A stretch of 38,660 bases of DNA from Clostridia bacterium BRH_c25. Lineage in GTDB: Bacteria > Bacillota_A > Clostridia > Lutisporales > Lutisporaceae. The translations under genes and the position numbers were made by a program. Of this stretch, positions 9,343 through 16,435 are shown in pieces (the stretch's first letter is position 1; each line of letters begins with the position of its first letter). The stretch lies in the NCBI GenBank assembly GCA_001515955.1, contig LOES01000240.1:1-38660 (forward strand), written 5' to 3'. A model generated the notes under the pieces. That model made no database searches. It was given only the letters and a program-made list of their open reading frames with translations, and was not told the origin of the DNA.

Positions 9343-10884
9343 ATGATAAAGAGAGCGATTATAAGCGTATCGGACAAGACCGGAATAGTTGATTTTGCCA
9401 GGGAGCTTGCAAAGCTGGGGGTTGAGATAATTTCAACGGGGGGCACTGCAAAAGCTCTAGAGGAAGCGGGAATAAAGGTAATAGGAATATCTGAAATAAC
9501 AGGCTATCCCGAGTGCCTGGACGGAAGGGTGAAGACACTGCATCCCAACATCCACGGGGGCCTTCTTGCTGTAAGGGATAACCCTGAACACATGAACAAG
9601 CTTAATGAGCTTGGAATTGATACTATAGACATGGTTGTTGTAAATCTCTATCCTTTCAGGAAAACTATAGAAAAAGAAGGGGTGGAGCTTTCAGAGGCTA
9701 TTGAGAATATTGATATCGGCGGCCCTTCAATGCTCAGGGCAGCAGCCAAGAACTACAAATATGTGACTGTGGTTGTGGATCCCGCCGACTATCAGAGGGT
9801 GCTTATGGAAATCAAGGATAAAGAAGGTACAACTGAAGCAACAAGGTTTGAGCTTGCTGCAAAGGTTTTTTCACATACCGCAAGCTATGATACCCTTATA
9901 GGCAGCTATCTGTGGGAGAAGGCCGGACTGCCCAAGTACCCGGAGACGGTTACCATGACCTTTGAAAAGGTACAGGACTTAAGATATGGAGAAAACCCAC
10001 ACCAGGCTGCGGCATATTACAGGGAAATGAAAGCTTCAGGGGGGAGCATCACTGCGGCTGTACAGCTTCACGGCAAAGAGCTCTCCTTTAACAATATAAA
10101 TGATGCAAATGCGGCTTTGGAGACCTTGAAGGAATTTGAAGAGCCTGCAGCAGTGGCGCTAAAGCATGCCAACCCCTGCGGAGTAGGAGTCGGAAGCAGC
10201 ATATATGAGGCATATATCAAAGCCTATGAGGGGGATCCCATATCCATATTCGGCGGAATAATAGCCTTGAACAGGGAAGTGGATGAAAAAACAGCCTCAG
10301 AGATTGGAAAGATATTTGTGGAAATAGTGATAGCACCTGCTTATTCGGAAGAAGCCCTGAATATTCTTATGAGCAAGAAGAACATAAGAATAATGAAGCT
10401 TGAGGATATATGCCGGAAGTCTGTTACTGATATGGATATCAAGAAGGTTGGAGGCGGGCTGCTTATGCAGGATGCAGACTGGCAGGATTTTGACATGGCG
10501 GATATTAAAAATGTGACCGATAAGAAGCCTACAGACAAGGAAATGAAGGACATGCTTTTTGCTTGGAAGGTTGTCAAGCATGTAAAGTCCAATGCAATAG
10601 TTGTGGCCAAGGACGGGATGACCCTGGGGATCGGACCCGGCCAGACAAACAGAATATGGTCGGCAGATATGAGCCTTGAACGTTCAGGAGAAAAGGCAAA
10701 GGGGGCTGTAATAGCTTCTGATGCATTCTTCCCCTTTGGAGATGTGGTCACAGTGGCTGCAAAAGCAGGAATAACAGCAATTATTCAGCCGGGAGGCTCA
10801 ATGAGGGACCAGGAGTCCATAGACGAATGCAATAATACCGGAATTGCGATGATATTTACTGGAATGAGACACTTTAAGCATTAA
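9343..10884 (+). CDS. purH: Bifunctional AICAR formyltransferase / IMP cyclohydrolase
   Basis: Carries out the last two steps to IMP. The N-terminal methylglyoxal-synthase-like cyclohydrolase domain (about 1-195) begins [13 protein letters not shown] and contains [13 protein letters not shown] and [15 protein letters not shown]. The C-terminal transformylase has the catalytic Lys-His in [11 protein letters not shown] and [10 protein letters not shown] at the junction. ATG 9343 gives the canonical start and 514 residues. A GTG at 9328 in frame would add five residues and overlap purN. Both lie close to AGGAAGGTG. Confidence 0.96.
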   Translation: MIKRAIISVSDKTGIVDFARELAKLGVEIISTGGTAKALEEAGIKVIGISEITGYPECLDGRVKTLHPNIHGGLLAVRDNPEHMNKLNELGIDTIDMVVVNLYPFRKTIEKEGVELSEAIENIDIGGPSMLRAAAKNYKYVTVVVDPADYQRVLMEIKDKEGTTEATRFELAAKVFSHTASYDTLIGSYLWEKAGLPKYPETVTMTFEKVQDLRYGENPHQAAAYYREMKASGGSITAAVQLHGKELSFNNINDANAALETLKEFEEPAAVALKHANPCGVGVGSSIYEAYIKAYEGDPISIFGGIIALNREVDEKTASEIGKIFVEIVIAPAYSEEALNILMSKKNIRIMKLEDICRKSVTDMDIKKVGGGLLMQDADWQDFDMADIKNVTDKKPTDKEMKDMLFAWKVVKHVKSNAIVVAKDGMTLGIGPGQTNRIWSADMSLERSGEKAKGAVIASDAFFPFGDVVTVAAKAGITAIIQPGGSMRDQESIDECNNTGIAMIFTGMRHFKH

Positions 10885-10898
10885 AAAGAGGTGATAAG

Positions 10899-12158
10899 GT
10901 GAAAGTACTGGTAATTGGAAGCGGTGGAAGAGAACATGCTATTGTATGGAAGATTGCAGAGAGCAAACTGGTTGACAAAGTGTACTGTGCCCCGGGAAAC
11001 GGTGGAATTAGTGAGCTTGCTGAGTGTGTTGACATAAAGGCAGATGACCTGGATGGACTTCTGGACTTTGCCAGGGACAGCAAAATAGACCTTACGGTAG
11101 TGGGTCCGGAGGTGCCTTTGAGTCTTGGCATAGCTGACAATTTTGAAAGAAATGGGCTCAGAATATTCGGACCCGGATTAAAGGGTGCGATGCTTGAGGG
11201 CAGCAAGGCATTTTCAAAGGATTTTATGATTAGGAACAAGATTCCTACTGCAGCGTATAAAATATACTATGACCCTGAAAGGGCGAAGCAGGAGATAGAT
11301 GATTTCGGTTATCCCGTAGTAATCAAGGCCGATGGTCTTGCAGCAGGAAAAGGCGTAATAATAGCCCAGAACAGAGAGGAAGCCTTTACTGCCATCGATG
11401 ATATGCTTACTGCCAGGAAATTTGGGGAAGCAGGCTGCAGGATTGTTGTTGAGGAGTATATCAGCGGCAGGGAAGCTTCTATACTTGCTTTTGTTGACGG
11501 CAAAACCGCAGTGCCCATGGTGAGTGCACAGGATTACAAAAGGGCATTGGACAATGACGGTGGACTCAATACCGGTGGTATGGGTGCAGTATCGCCGGCA
11601 TTTTATTATGATGAAAAGACTGCTGCTGTTGTAGAGAAGGATATCATTCAGCGTACGGTAGATGCATTGAGAGCAGAGGGCATTTACTATAAAGGTGTAT
11701 TATACTTTGGGATCATGATTACCGGGGAAGGTCCAAAGGTATTGGAATACAATGCCAGATTCGGTGATCCGGAAACAGAGGTTGTGCTTCTCAGACTCAA
11801 AACCGATTTGGTTGAAATAATGAACTCAATAATAGATGAAAGACTTGGGAATCAAGAAATTGAGTGGAAAGAAGAACAGGCTGTTTGCGTAGTTATGACT
11901 TCGGGAGGATATCCGGAGCATTACGAAAATGGCTTTGAAATAAAAGGCCTTGACAAAGCTGCTGAAAATAGTGGTGTTACAGTATTTCACGCAGGAACAA
12001 AAAAAGCTTCTGATAAAACAATCACAGCAGGAGGCCGTGTGCTTGTAGTAAGTGCATTGGATAAAAGCTTTGAGCTTGCCAGAGAAAAGGCATACAAAGC
12101 GGTCCAGGATATAGCTTTTGAAAAAGCCCATTATAGAAGCGATATAGGTAAATTTTGA
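10899..12158 (+). CDS. purD: Phosphoribosylamine-glycine ligase (GAR synthetase)
   Basis: An ATP-grasp enzyme making GAR from phosphoribosylamine, glycine and ATP; 419 residues, normal length. Visible are GSGGREHAIVWKI (phosphoribosylamine binding), VVGPEVPLSLGIAD, the ATP-grasp lysine loop VIKADGLAAGKGVI, and NARFGDPETEVVL near residue 290. The GTG start has AAGAGGTGA 5-6 nt upstream. Last gene of the purine operon, 14 nt after purH and followed by a T-tailed terminator. Confidence 0.97.
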   Translation: MKVLVIGSGGREHAIVWKIAESKLVDKVYCAPGNGGISELAECVDIKADDLDGLLDFARDSKIDLTVVGPEVPLSLGIADNFERNGLRIFGPGLKGAMLEGSKAFSKDFMIRNKIPTAAYKIYYDPERAKQEIDDFGYPVVIKADGLAAGKGVIIAQNREEAFTAIDDMLTARKFGEAGCRIVVEEYISGREASILAFVDGKTAVPMVSAQDYKRALDNDGGLNTGGMGAVSPAFYYDEKTAAVVEKDIIQRTVDALRAEGIYYKGVLYFGIMITGEGPKVLEYNARFGDPETEVVLLRLKTDLVEIMNSIIDERLGNQEIEWKEEQAVCVVMTSGGYPEHYENGFEIKGLDKAAENSGVTVFHAGTKKASDKTITAGGRVLVVSALDKSFELAREKAYKAVQDIAFEKAHYRSDIGKF

Positions 12159-12171
12159 TATTGCCCTCTCG

Positions 12172-12213
12172 AAATCCCGTTGACGAATAGCTGTCGGCGG
12201 GATTTTTTATTTT
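12172..12213 (+). terminator. Intrinsic terminator of the purine operon
   Basis: A 13-bp stem (12172-12184 with 12193-12205, including two G-U wobbles) has an 8-nt loop and runs into a T-rich tail (12203-12216). It lies 13 nt after the purD stop. Confidence 0.85.
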
Positions 12214-12216
12214 TTC

Positions 12217-12243
12217 TGTCATTCTGAACGCAGTGAAGAATCT
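12217..12243 (+). repeat. Short dispersed-repeat-like motif
   Basis: The 27-base stretch begins TGTCATTCTGA and ends GAAGAATCT. It closely resembles a motif (TGTCATTCTGAGCG..GCGAAGAATCT) that I recall recurring in intergenic DNA of many unrelated bacteria. It directly follows the purine terminator's T-tail. Only one copy is present here, so repeat status rests on recognition. Confidence 0.45.
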
Positions 12244-12271
12244 TAAAGAGTGATAAATCAAGCGCCAATCA

Positions 12272-12285
12272 GTGATATAAATCAC
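12272..12285. promoter_or_regulatory. Crp/Fnr-like palindromic operator
   Basis: GTGAT-ATAA-ATCAC is a perfect 14-bp palindrome with 4-bp centre, in the range of Crp/Fnr-family half-sites. A related, shorter-spaced TGAT-AA-ATCA lies at 12251-12260. A TATAAT at 12308-12313 predicts a start near 12320, which puts the palindrome centre (12278.5) at about -41.5, the position of class II activators; there is no good -35 hexamer. It would govern the ferredoxin-like gene at 12473. Confidence 0.5.
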
Positions 12286-12307
12286 ATTCAAGACAACTTG
12301 ATTCTAT

Positions 12308-12313
12308 TATAAT
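12308..12313 (+). promoter_or_regulatory. Putative -10 element of the ferredoxin-like gene
   Basis: A perfect TATAAT in the gene-free stretch after purD, 165 nt ahead of the ATG at 12473. The missing -35 element plus the Crp/Fnr-like palindrome at the activating distance suggest activator dependence. The predicted leader is long, about 150 nt, and structured. Confidence 0.45.
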
Positions 12314-12360
12314 AAAATCATAAGCTGAAAGAAAAAAATAATAAGAAAGTAAAACATTGT

Positions 12361-12454
12361 AATGTTTTTCACTAAGAAATTCCATGAACTTTTGTTCTAT
12401 CCCGTTGCTCCTGCAAAGGGACCCACAAAAGGGAATTTCTAAGCGTAAAACACT
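12361..12454 (+). other. Long imperfect hairpin in the leader of the ferredoxin-like gene
   Basis: Outer arms 12361-12383 and 12432-12454 match at 19 of 23 positions. Inside them 12389-12395 (CTTTTGT) pairs with 12425-12431 (ACAAAAG). Inside that TCCC and TTGC (12400-12408) pair with GCAA and GGGA (12413-12421), around loop TCCT. An independent 8-bp palindrome (12351-12368) overlaps its 5' edge and could be a competing structure. No riboswitch class is recognised. It may be a cis-regulatory RNA or a small palindromic repeat. Confidence 0.55.
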
Positions 12455-12472
12455 ACGTGGGAGGTAAATAAA

Positions 12473-13231
12473 ATGGCAATAAGAAAAATAGTAAATATTG
12501 ATGAAGACAAATGCAACGGCTGCGGACTTTGCGTGCCGAACTGCGCTGAAGGCGCTATAAAGATAATAGACGGAAAAGCAAAGCTTTTGGCAGAAAACCT
12601 TTGTGACGGCCTCGGAGCATGTCTGGGAGAATGTCCTCAAGGAGCGATTACCATAACTGAAAGAGAAGCGGATGAATTTGATGAAGCTGCTGTGCATGAG
12701 CATCTTAACAAGAAGGAAGAACAAGCATGTCATGGACATCATGGACAACACCAGCATGGTGGCGGATGCCCGGGAAGCAGAGCTATGGAGATAAACAGGC
12801 AAAACAATGCGCCAAAAGCGGCAGCGGTATCTTCAGGGGATATAGAAGTGAAAATCAAGCCTCAGCTGACCCAGTGGCCTGTACAGTTGATGCTGGTGCC
12901 TGAAAGAGCGGCATACTTTGAAAATGCAGATCTTCTGATAACTGCAGACTGTGTACCCTTTGCATACCCGAATTACCATCTTGACCTGTTAAAAGGCAAA
13001 AAGGTTGTAGTAGGCTGTCCCAAGCTAGATGATATAAACTACTATGTGGAAAAGCTTACAGGTATAATAAATAACAACAATATAAACAGTGTGACAGTAG
13101 CATTCATGGAGGTTCCTTGCTGCAACGGCATTGTGATGGCTGCCGAAAGGGCAGTTCAAATGTCCGGTAAGAGCATTCCATTGGATAAAATCAGAATAAG
13201 CATAAACGGAGAAGCTGACAAAGTCAGCTAA
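12473..13231 (+). CDS. 4Fe-4S dicluster ferredoxin-domain protein
   Basis: A 252-residue soluble protein, probably an electron carrier or partner of a redox enzyme. Residues about 14-24 hold a classical CxxCxxCxxxC cluster motif (CNGCGLCVPNC). A second motif near residue 45 has only three cysteines in C-x5-C-x3-CP spacing (CDGLGACLGECP), so its cluster may be unusual. Residues about 83-98 form a His/Gly-rich linker (HGHHGQHQHGGG) that could bind metal. The C-terminal half has VVVGCPKLDD and EVPCCNG, adding more cysteines. ATG 12473 follows GGGAGG. Similar proteins are known beside hybrid-cluster (Hcp) genes and Crp/Fnr regulators in anaerobes; no such gene is here, but the operator-like palindrome upstream fits that theme. 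Confidence 0.8.
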   Translation: MAIRKIVNIDEDKCNGCGLCVPNCAEGAIKIIDGKAKLLAENLCDGLGACLGECPQGAITITEREADEFDEAAVHEHLNKKEEQACHGHHGQHQHGGGCPGSRAMEINRQNNAPKAAAVSSGDIEVKIKPQLTQWPVQLMLVPERAAYFENADLLITADCVPFAYPNYHLDLLKGKKVVVGCPKLDDINYYVEKLTGIINNNNINSVTVAFMEVPCCNGIVMAAERAVQMSGKSIPLDKIRISINGEADKVS

Positions 13232-13244
13232 CTCCGATATGTGG

Positions 13245-13273
13245 GGGCGACCATTGGTCGCCCTTATATTATT
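13245..13273 (+). terminator. Terminator of the ferredoxin-like gene
   Basis: GGGCGACC (13245-13252) pairs perfectly with GGTCGCCC (13256-13263) around a 3-nt loop, followed by an AT-rich tail with TTATTTT. It lies 13 nt after the stop and just beyond the end of the convergent small gene at 13269, so transcripts from both sides meet here. Confidence 0.75.
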
Positions 13274-13451
13274 TTGGATCGGCTCTATTGTATACCTTGA
13301 TCATATGATGGTTCAAATACGAATCTACCAGGCCTTCGGCCTGGTCATCCTCATTATCCGGATTGAAATTGTCAGGGAAATAATATGCATTATATTCCCT
13401 CTCTATTATAGGATATTTCTTCCCATTGTACGTATCGTCTATGACCTTCAT
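13269..13451 (-). CDS. Small acidic protein of unknown function, second of a pair
   Basis: A 60-residue ORF whose ATG is preceded, on the minus strand, by GAGGTGG about 5 nt upstream, which supports real translation. It is rich in Asp, Asn and Tyr (for example IEREYNAYYFPDNFNPDNEDD), with no signal peptide, membrane segment or cysteine. Its start overlaps the stop of the upstream small gene by 4 nt (ATGA), so the two are probably co-translated. I recognise no family. Confidence 0.6.
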   Translation of the reverse strand: MKVIDDTYNGKKYPIIEREYNAYYFPDNFNPDNEDDQAEGLVDSYLNHHMIKVYNRADPK

Positions 13452-13633
13452 GTTTCCACCTCGTCCGGGCTTTGCTTTTTCACATCTTTATTCTTTAAAG
13501 CTGCATTTTCTACTCCTTTATAGCCCACATGTGCATCATGGTCAATTTTAGCCATGACCATTTCATAGTCTGTAATAGGTTCTTCTGCAGCAGGAGTCAG
13601 CACATTTATTTTTTCATCAATTTTTGGCGACAT
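13448..13633 (-). CDS. Small hydrophilic protein of unknown function, first of a pair
   Basis: A 61-residue ORF with a good ribosome site (GAGGTG, 7 nt before the ATG, minus strand). The sequence is hydrophilic and charged (MSPKIDEKINVLTPAAEEP at the start, ending SPDEVET), with no cysteine, signal peptide or membrane helix. It is coupled by an ATGA overlap to the next small gene. No family is recognised. Paired small genes with good ribosome sites are unlikely to be chance, but function (toxin-antitoxin, spore or peptide-related) cannot be told. Confidence 0.6.
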   Translation of the reverse strand: MSPKIDEKINVLTPAAEEPITDYEMVMAKIDHDAHVGYKGVENAALKNKDVKKQSPDEVET

Positions 13634-13760
13634 TAAATTTCACCTCATCAGTTTTATTTTGTATCAAATCTATTTTTTGTGCTTTTCAGATTTGTATTCA
13701 GCTTTATTTCATCGAAACTGTAATTTGACGAGTTTTCAAATAATTGAAACGGTGGTGTAA

Positions 13761-13820
13761 GCTGAGGATATTACACAAGAAGCATTCATTAAGATACTTG
13801 GGGGGATTAAAGGATTTTAA
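13761..13820 (+). pseudogene. Relic of a sigma-70-type factor (region 2 fragment)
   Basis: In the frame starting at 13761 the DNA reads AEDITQEAFIKILGGIKGF then stop. This matches the conserved core-binding region 2 of ECF/sigma-70 factors (typically DAEDxTQExFxK). A stop codon lies directly upstream (13758-13760) and no start, region 4 or remaining sigma sequence is found nearby. A 62-codon TTG ORF in another frame over 13744-13932 has no credible ribosome site and is probably not a gene. The surrounding 13640-13960 looks like decayed coding DNA. Confidence 0.5.
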
Positions 13821-13928
13821 CGAAGATCCTGAAGATGCTTCCTCAGGCTCTGGCAACTTAAAACCAGAAGCTGAAGCTATGAAGAAAGCTCAGCAAAGGA
13901 TAAATAAATATAGAAGAGGAATTTTATA

Positions 13929-13957
13929 TTGACATTATAAAGAAAAAGGATTATCAT
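13929..13957 (+). promoter_or_regulatory. Promoter of gntR
   Basis: TTGACA (13929-13934) and TATCAT (13952-13957) are separated by exactly 17 bp, a near-consensus housekeeping promoter. The predicted start is close to 13964, immediately before the palindrome at 13966-13986. Confidence 0.75.
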
Positions 13958-13965
13958 AAAAGTTA

Positions 13966-13986
13966 AGTGGTACGGACCACACTACC
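13966..13986. promoter_or_regulatory. Putative GntR operator 1 (autoregulatory)
   Basis: AGTGGT-ACGG-ACCAC (13966-13980) is a palindrome resembling the HutC/NagR/DasR-type operator AGTGGTCTAGACCACT. Overlapping it, GGTA-N10-TACC runs 13969-13986, the form shared with the two sites at 14773 and 21775. It begins at the predicted start point of gntR, so binding would block transcription. Confidence 0.65.
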
Positions 13987-14027
13987 ACGATAAGTTAAAA
14001 TGCTAACTGCATTGGAGGTGCAGATAT

Positions 14028-14756
14028 ATGAATACCATAGATAAAAATAGCAGAATACCTGTGTATGTACAGTTGATGAATATTATTATTGAGCAAATAA
14101 AAACAGGTGCTCTTGGCGAAGATGATAAAATACCTGCAGAAAGAGAATTGTGTGATAAATATAGTATTAGCCGTACAACAGTGAGGCAGGCTATCCAGGA
14201 GCTTGAAAAAGAAAGATACATTTATATTCAGCGCGGCAAAGGCACTTTTGTTTCTCCAAAGCAGTATAAGCAGGAGTTATTCGGCTTTTACAGCTTTACG
14301 GAAGAAATGAAAAAGCTGGGGAAGGTTCCTTCTTCCAAGGTGATTGACTTTGAAATAAGCTACTGTGATGAGAACACCGCAGAGAAGATGGGAAAAGCTG
14401 TGGGGGACAAAATCATAAGATTTACCAGACTCAGGTTTGCAGATGATGAGCCTATGATGGTGGTTACAAGCTGCGTCCCATATAAGAGATTTCCAGGTTT
14501 CAGTAAAGAAGAGCTGGAAAGAGGCTCGTTGTACGAAAATTTTACAAATAACTATAATGTAGTCTTTACCCGAGCAAAAGAATCACTGCAATCGGTAGCA
14601 ACCCGAAAAGCTGAAGCTAAAATGCTGAAGACAAAGGTTGGCTCTCCAAGCATGTGGATTGAGCGCACGACTTATGAGAGTGAGCAGATAATTGAATATT
14701 CAATAGGCATAGCAAGAGGAGACAAATTCAAATACGACATCATGCTGAACAAGTAG
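14028..14756 (+). CDS. GntR/HutC-family sugar-responsive repressor
   Basis: A 242-residue regulator. The N-terminal GntR winged helix-turn-helix (about 8-76) shows IPVYVQLMNIIIEQIKTG, IPAERELCDKYSISRTTVRQAI and RGKGTFVSPK. The C-terminal UTRA effector domain (about 95-240) shows VIDFEI, RLRFADDEPMMV and an ending with IEYSIGIARGDKFKY. UTRA proteins of this type (NagR, DasR) sense phosphorylated amino sugars. Ribosome site TTGGAGGTG lies ahead of the ATG. It opens the PTS locus and has a palindromic operator at its own predicted start, so it probably represses itself and the downstream transport and catabolic genes. Confidence 0.93.
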   Translation: MNTIDKNSRIPVYVQLMNIIIEQIKTGALGEDDKIPAERELCDKYSISRTTVRQAIQELEKERYIYIQRGKGTFVSPKQYKQELFGFYSFTEEMKKLGKVPSSKVIDFEISYCDENTAEKMGKAVGDKIIRFTRLRFADDEPMMVVTSCVPYKRFPGFSKEELERGSLYENFTNNYNVVFTRAKESLQSVATRKAEAKMLKTKVGSPSMWIERTTYESEQIIEYSIGIARGDKFKYDIMLNK

Positions 14757-14772
14757 TTTTTTTGTTATCAGT

Positions 14773-14790
14773 GGTAGTGATGTCATAACG
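14773..14790. promoter_or_regulatory. Putative GntR operator 2 (before EIIA)
   Basis: GTGGTAGTGAT.TCAT is shared almost exactly with the site at 21775. The left half GGTAGTGAT is intact while the right half is degenerate (AACG instead of TACC). A possible promoter downstream has TTGCTG (14809-14814), 18 bp, TATAAT (14833-14838), which would put the site near -63. Confidence 0.55.
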
Positions 14791-14894
14791 TAATGATGTA
14801 GGGCTCAATTGCTGTTGCGATTATGACTAAAATATAATAATACTTTATTGTGAAGCAATAATAGTGATATATGACTAAGAGGGGAGGGTGGAAA

Positions 14895-15359
14895 TTGATA
14901 GTTGAGCTTTTAAACAGTGGCAGCATAAGGGCAAAGGTTCAGGCAGAAAACTGGGAAGAAGCTGGAAGAATCGCCGGGCAGCTTTTGGTGGATTCCGGCG
15001 GAGTAAGTTTGGAATATATAGAAGCTATATTGAAATCTGTAAAAGAATATGGACCTTACATCGTTATTGCTCCCAGAGTCGCATTGTTCCATGCGAGACC
15101 TCAGGATGGTGTAAAAAAGATTTGCATGAGTCTTATAACTCTTAAAGATGGGGTGAATTTCAATGCAGGTGAAAAGGACCCTGTAAAGCTGGTTTTCGCC
15201 TTTGGTGCGGTAGATAACAAAACACACCTTACGGCACTAAGTGAGCTTATGATTATTCTAAAGGATAACGAATTACTGCAAAAGCTTGAAAGCTCTGATG
15301 ACGAGCTTCAAATAGTTGAATTGTTAAAAAATAAATTGGAGAACAAGGGGGACTTATAG
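14895..15359 (+). CDS. PTS EIIA component (mannitol/fructose/ascorbate-type)
   Basis: Receives phosphate from HPr and passes it to EIIB. The phosphorylated histidine is His66 in VALFHARPQDGV, typical of the PTS EIIA type 2 fold. TTG 14895 is the preferred start: GGGGAGG lies 7 nt upstream and the protein then begins IVELLNSGSIR as in relatives, with 154 residues. ATG 14871 in frame would add eight residues that include the ribosome-site codons. It is first in the structural operon, overlapping the next gene by one base. Pairing with UlaA-type EIIC and a small EIIB indicates an ascorbate-family PTS complex. Confidence 0.9.
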   Translation: MIVELLNSGSIRAKVQAENWEEAGRIAGQLLVDSGGVSLEYIEAILKSVKEYGPYIVIAPRVALFHARPQDGVKKICMSLITLKDGVNFNAGEKDPVKLVFAFGAVDNKTHLTALSELMIILKDNELLQKLESSDDELQIVELLKNKLENKGDL

Positions 15360-16093
15360 TGTTATATCGAGAGTATTTAAAAAAAATTCGCAGCATATTT
15401 GATAAGGTTGAGGAAACTCAGACCGGAAGTATTGAAGAATCGGCAAGGATAATAGCAGATTCAATAAAAAATGGCGGAATTCTACATGTTTTCGGTTGTG
15501 GCCATTCTCAGATGTATGCTATGGAGGTTTTTTACAGAGCGGGTGGTCTGGTTCCGGTAAATGCCATACTGACTCCGGCACTTTCTCTGGAGCCTAAAGC
15601 TCCATTGAGTACTCAGGGAGAAAGGCAGGAAGGCTTGGCAAAAACTATCCTTGATAATGAAGTTATAGGTGAAAATGATGTAATGTTTATCGCTTCAACC
15701 TCAGCAAGAAATGCGGTGCCTATAGAAATGGCTATTGAAGCAAAAAACAGAGGTATGAAGGTAATAGTTCTTATGTCCTCTGAATTTGCCAACAATGTGA
15801 CATCAAGACACAAAAGCGGCAAGAAGGCTCATGATTTTGCAGATGTCGTTCTGGACAATTGCGGAGTATTGGGAGATGCAGTAATGGAGCTTGAAGGCTT
15901 GGAAGCAAAGTTTGGACCGACTTCTTCCGTTATAGGCTTTGCAATACTTCAATCGGTTATAGTACAGACTATAGATAATCTGATTAAGGAAAACAAGGAA
16001 GTGCCGATATGGGTCAGTGCAAACCTGGATAAGGGAGACAATATCAACAAGGTTTTTATTGAAGGATACAGAAACAGAGTCAGCTGCTTGTAG
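15359..16093 (+). CDS. SIS-domain phosphosugar-binding protein (UPF0309 type)
   Basis: A 244-residue cytosolic protein with one sugar-isomerase (SIS) fold: GGILHVFGCGHSQMYAMEVFYR near residue 38, and MFIASTSARNAVPIEMAIEAK near residue 105. It looks like the UPF0309 group of uncertain function, distinct from the AgaS/GlmS-like SIS protein later in the operon. Its GTG start overlaps the EIIA stop (TAGTG) after a GGGGG ribosome site. Its place between EIIA and EIIB implies action on the imported sugar phosphate, perhaps as an isomerase, deaminase or etherase-like lyase; the actual reaction cannot be told from sequence. Confidence 0.8.
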   Translation: MLYREYLKKIRSIFDKVEETQTGSIEESARIIADSIKNGGILHVFGCGHSQMYAMEVFYRAGGLVPVNAILTPALSLEPKAPLSTQGERQEGLAKTILDNEVIGENDVMFIASTSARNAVPIEMAIEAKNRGMKVIVLMSSEFANNVTSRHKSGKKAHDFADVVLDNCGVLGDAVMELEGLEAKFGPTSSVIGFAILQSVIVQTIDNLIKENKEVPIWVSANLDKGDNINKVFIEGYRNRVSCL

Positions 16094-16133
16094 AATACAT
16101 GGGTGAAAGCTCTATGGAAGAGAGGTGAAAAAT

Positions 16134-16409
16134 TTGACTATCATAACAGTATGCGGCATGGGTTTTGGAACGAGCCTGATGCTTAAGATGACAATAGATG
16201 ACATATTGGCAGAAAACAAGATAAAAGCAGAGGTATCTGCATGGGATCTGGGGTCAGTCAAGGGCAGACATGCGGATTTATTTGTTGCTTCTGAAGACAT
16301 GAAATCCAATCTTACGGATATAGGAGCTAATATCATATTCATAAAGAATCTCACAGACACTGAAGAAGTGAGGGGGAAAATACTTAAGGCAGTAAAGCAG
16401 CTTCAGTAA
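16134..16409 (+). CDS. PTS EIIB component (ascorbate/lactose-like small EIIB)
   Basis: About 91 residues. The P-loop-like phosphocysteine motif is at the very N-terminus, Cys7 in TVCGMGFGTSLML, the signature of ascorbate/galactitol-type EIIB. It passes phosphate from EIIA to the sugar during transport by EIIC. Start choice: TTG 16134 has AGAGGTG 6 nt upstream and gives the usual short N-terminus; GTG 16125 in frame adds three residues but lies inside that ribosome site. It is 26 nt before EIIC. Confidence 0.9.
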   Translation: MTIITVCGMGFGTSLMLKMTIDDILAENKIKAEVSAWDLGSVKGRHADLFVASEDMKSNLTDIGANIIFIKNLTDTEEVRGKILKAVKQLQ

Positions 16410-16435
16410 ATAAAAATTATTAAGGGGGAAAGACA

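Noticed and set aside
13239..13523. Plus-strand 94-codon ORF with hydrophobic, membrane-like composition
   Set aside because: It is antisense to two small genes with good ribosome sites and covers the ferredoxin terminator; its hydrophobicity is an artefact of the complementary frame.
13744..13932. 62-codon TTG ORF as a real gene
   Set aside because: No ribosome site before the TTG, odd composition, and another frame carries the sigma region 2 remnant.
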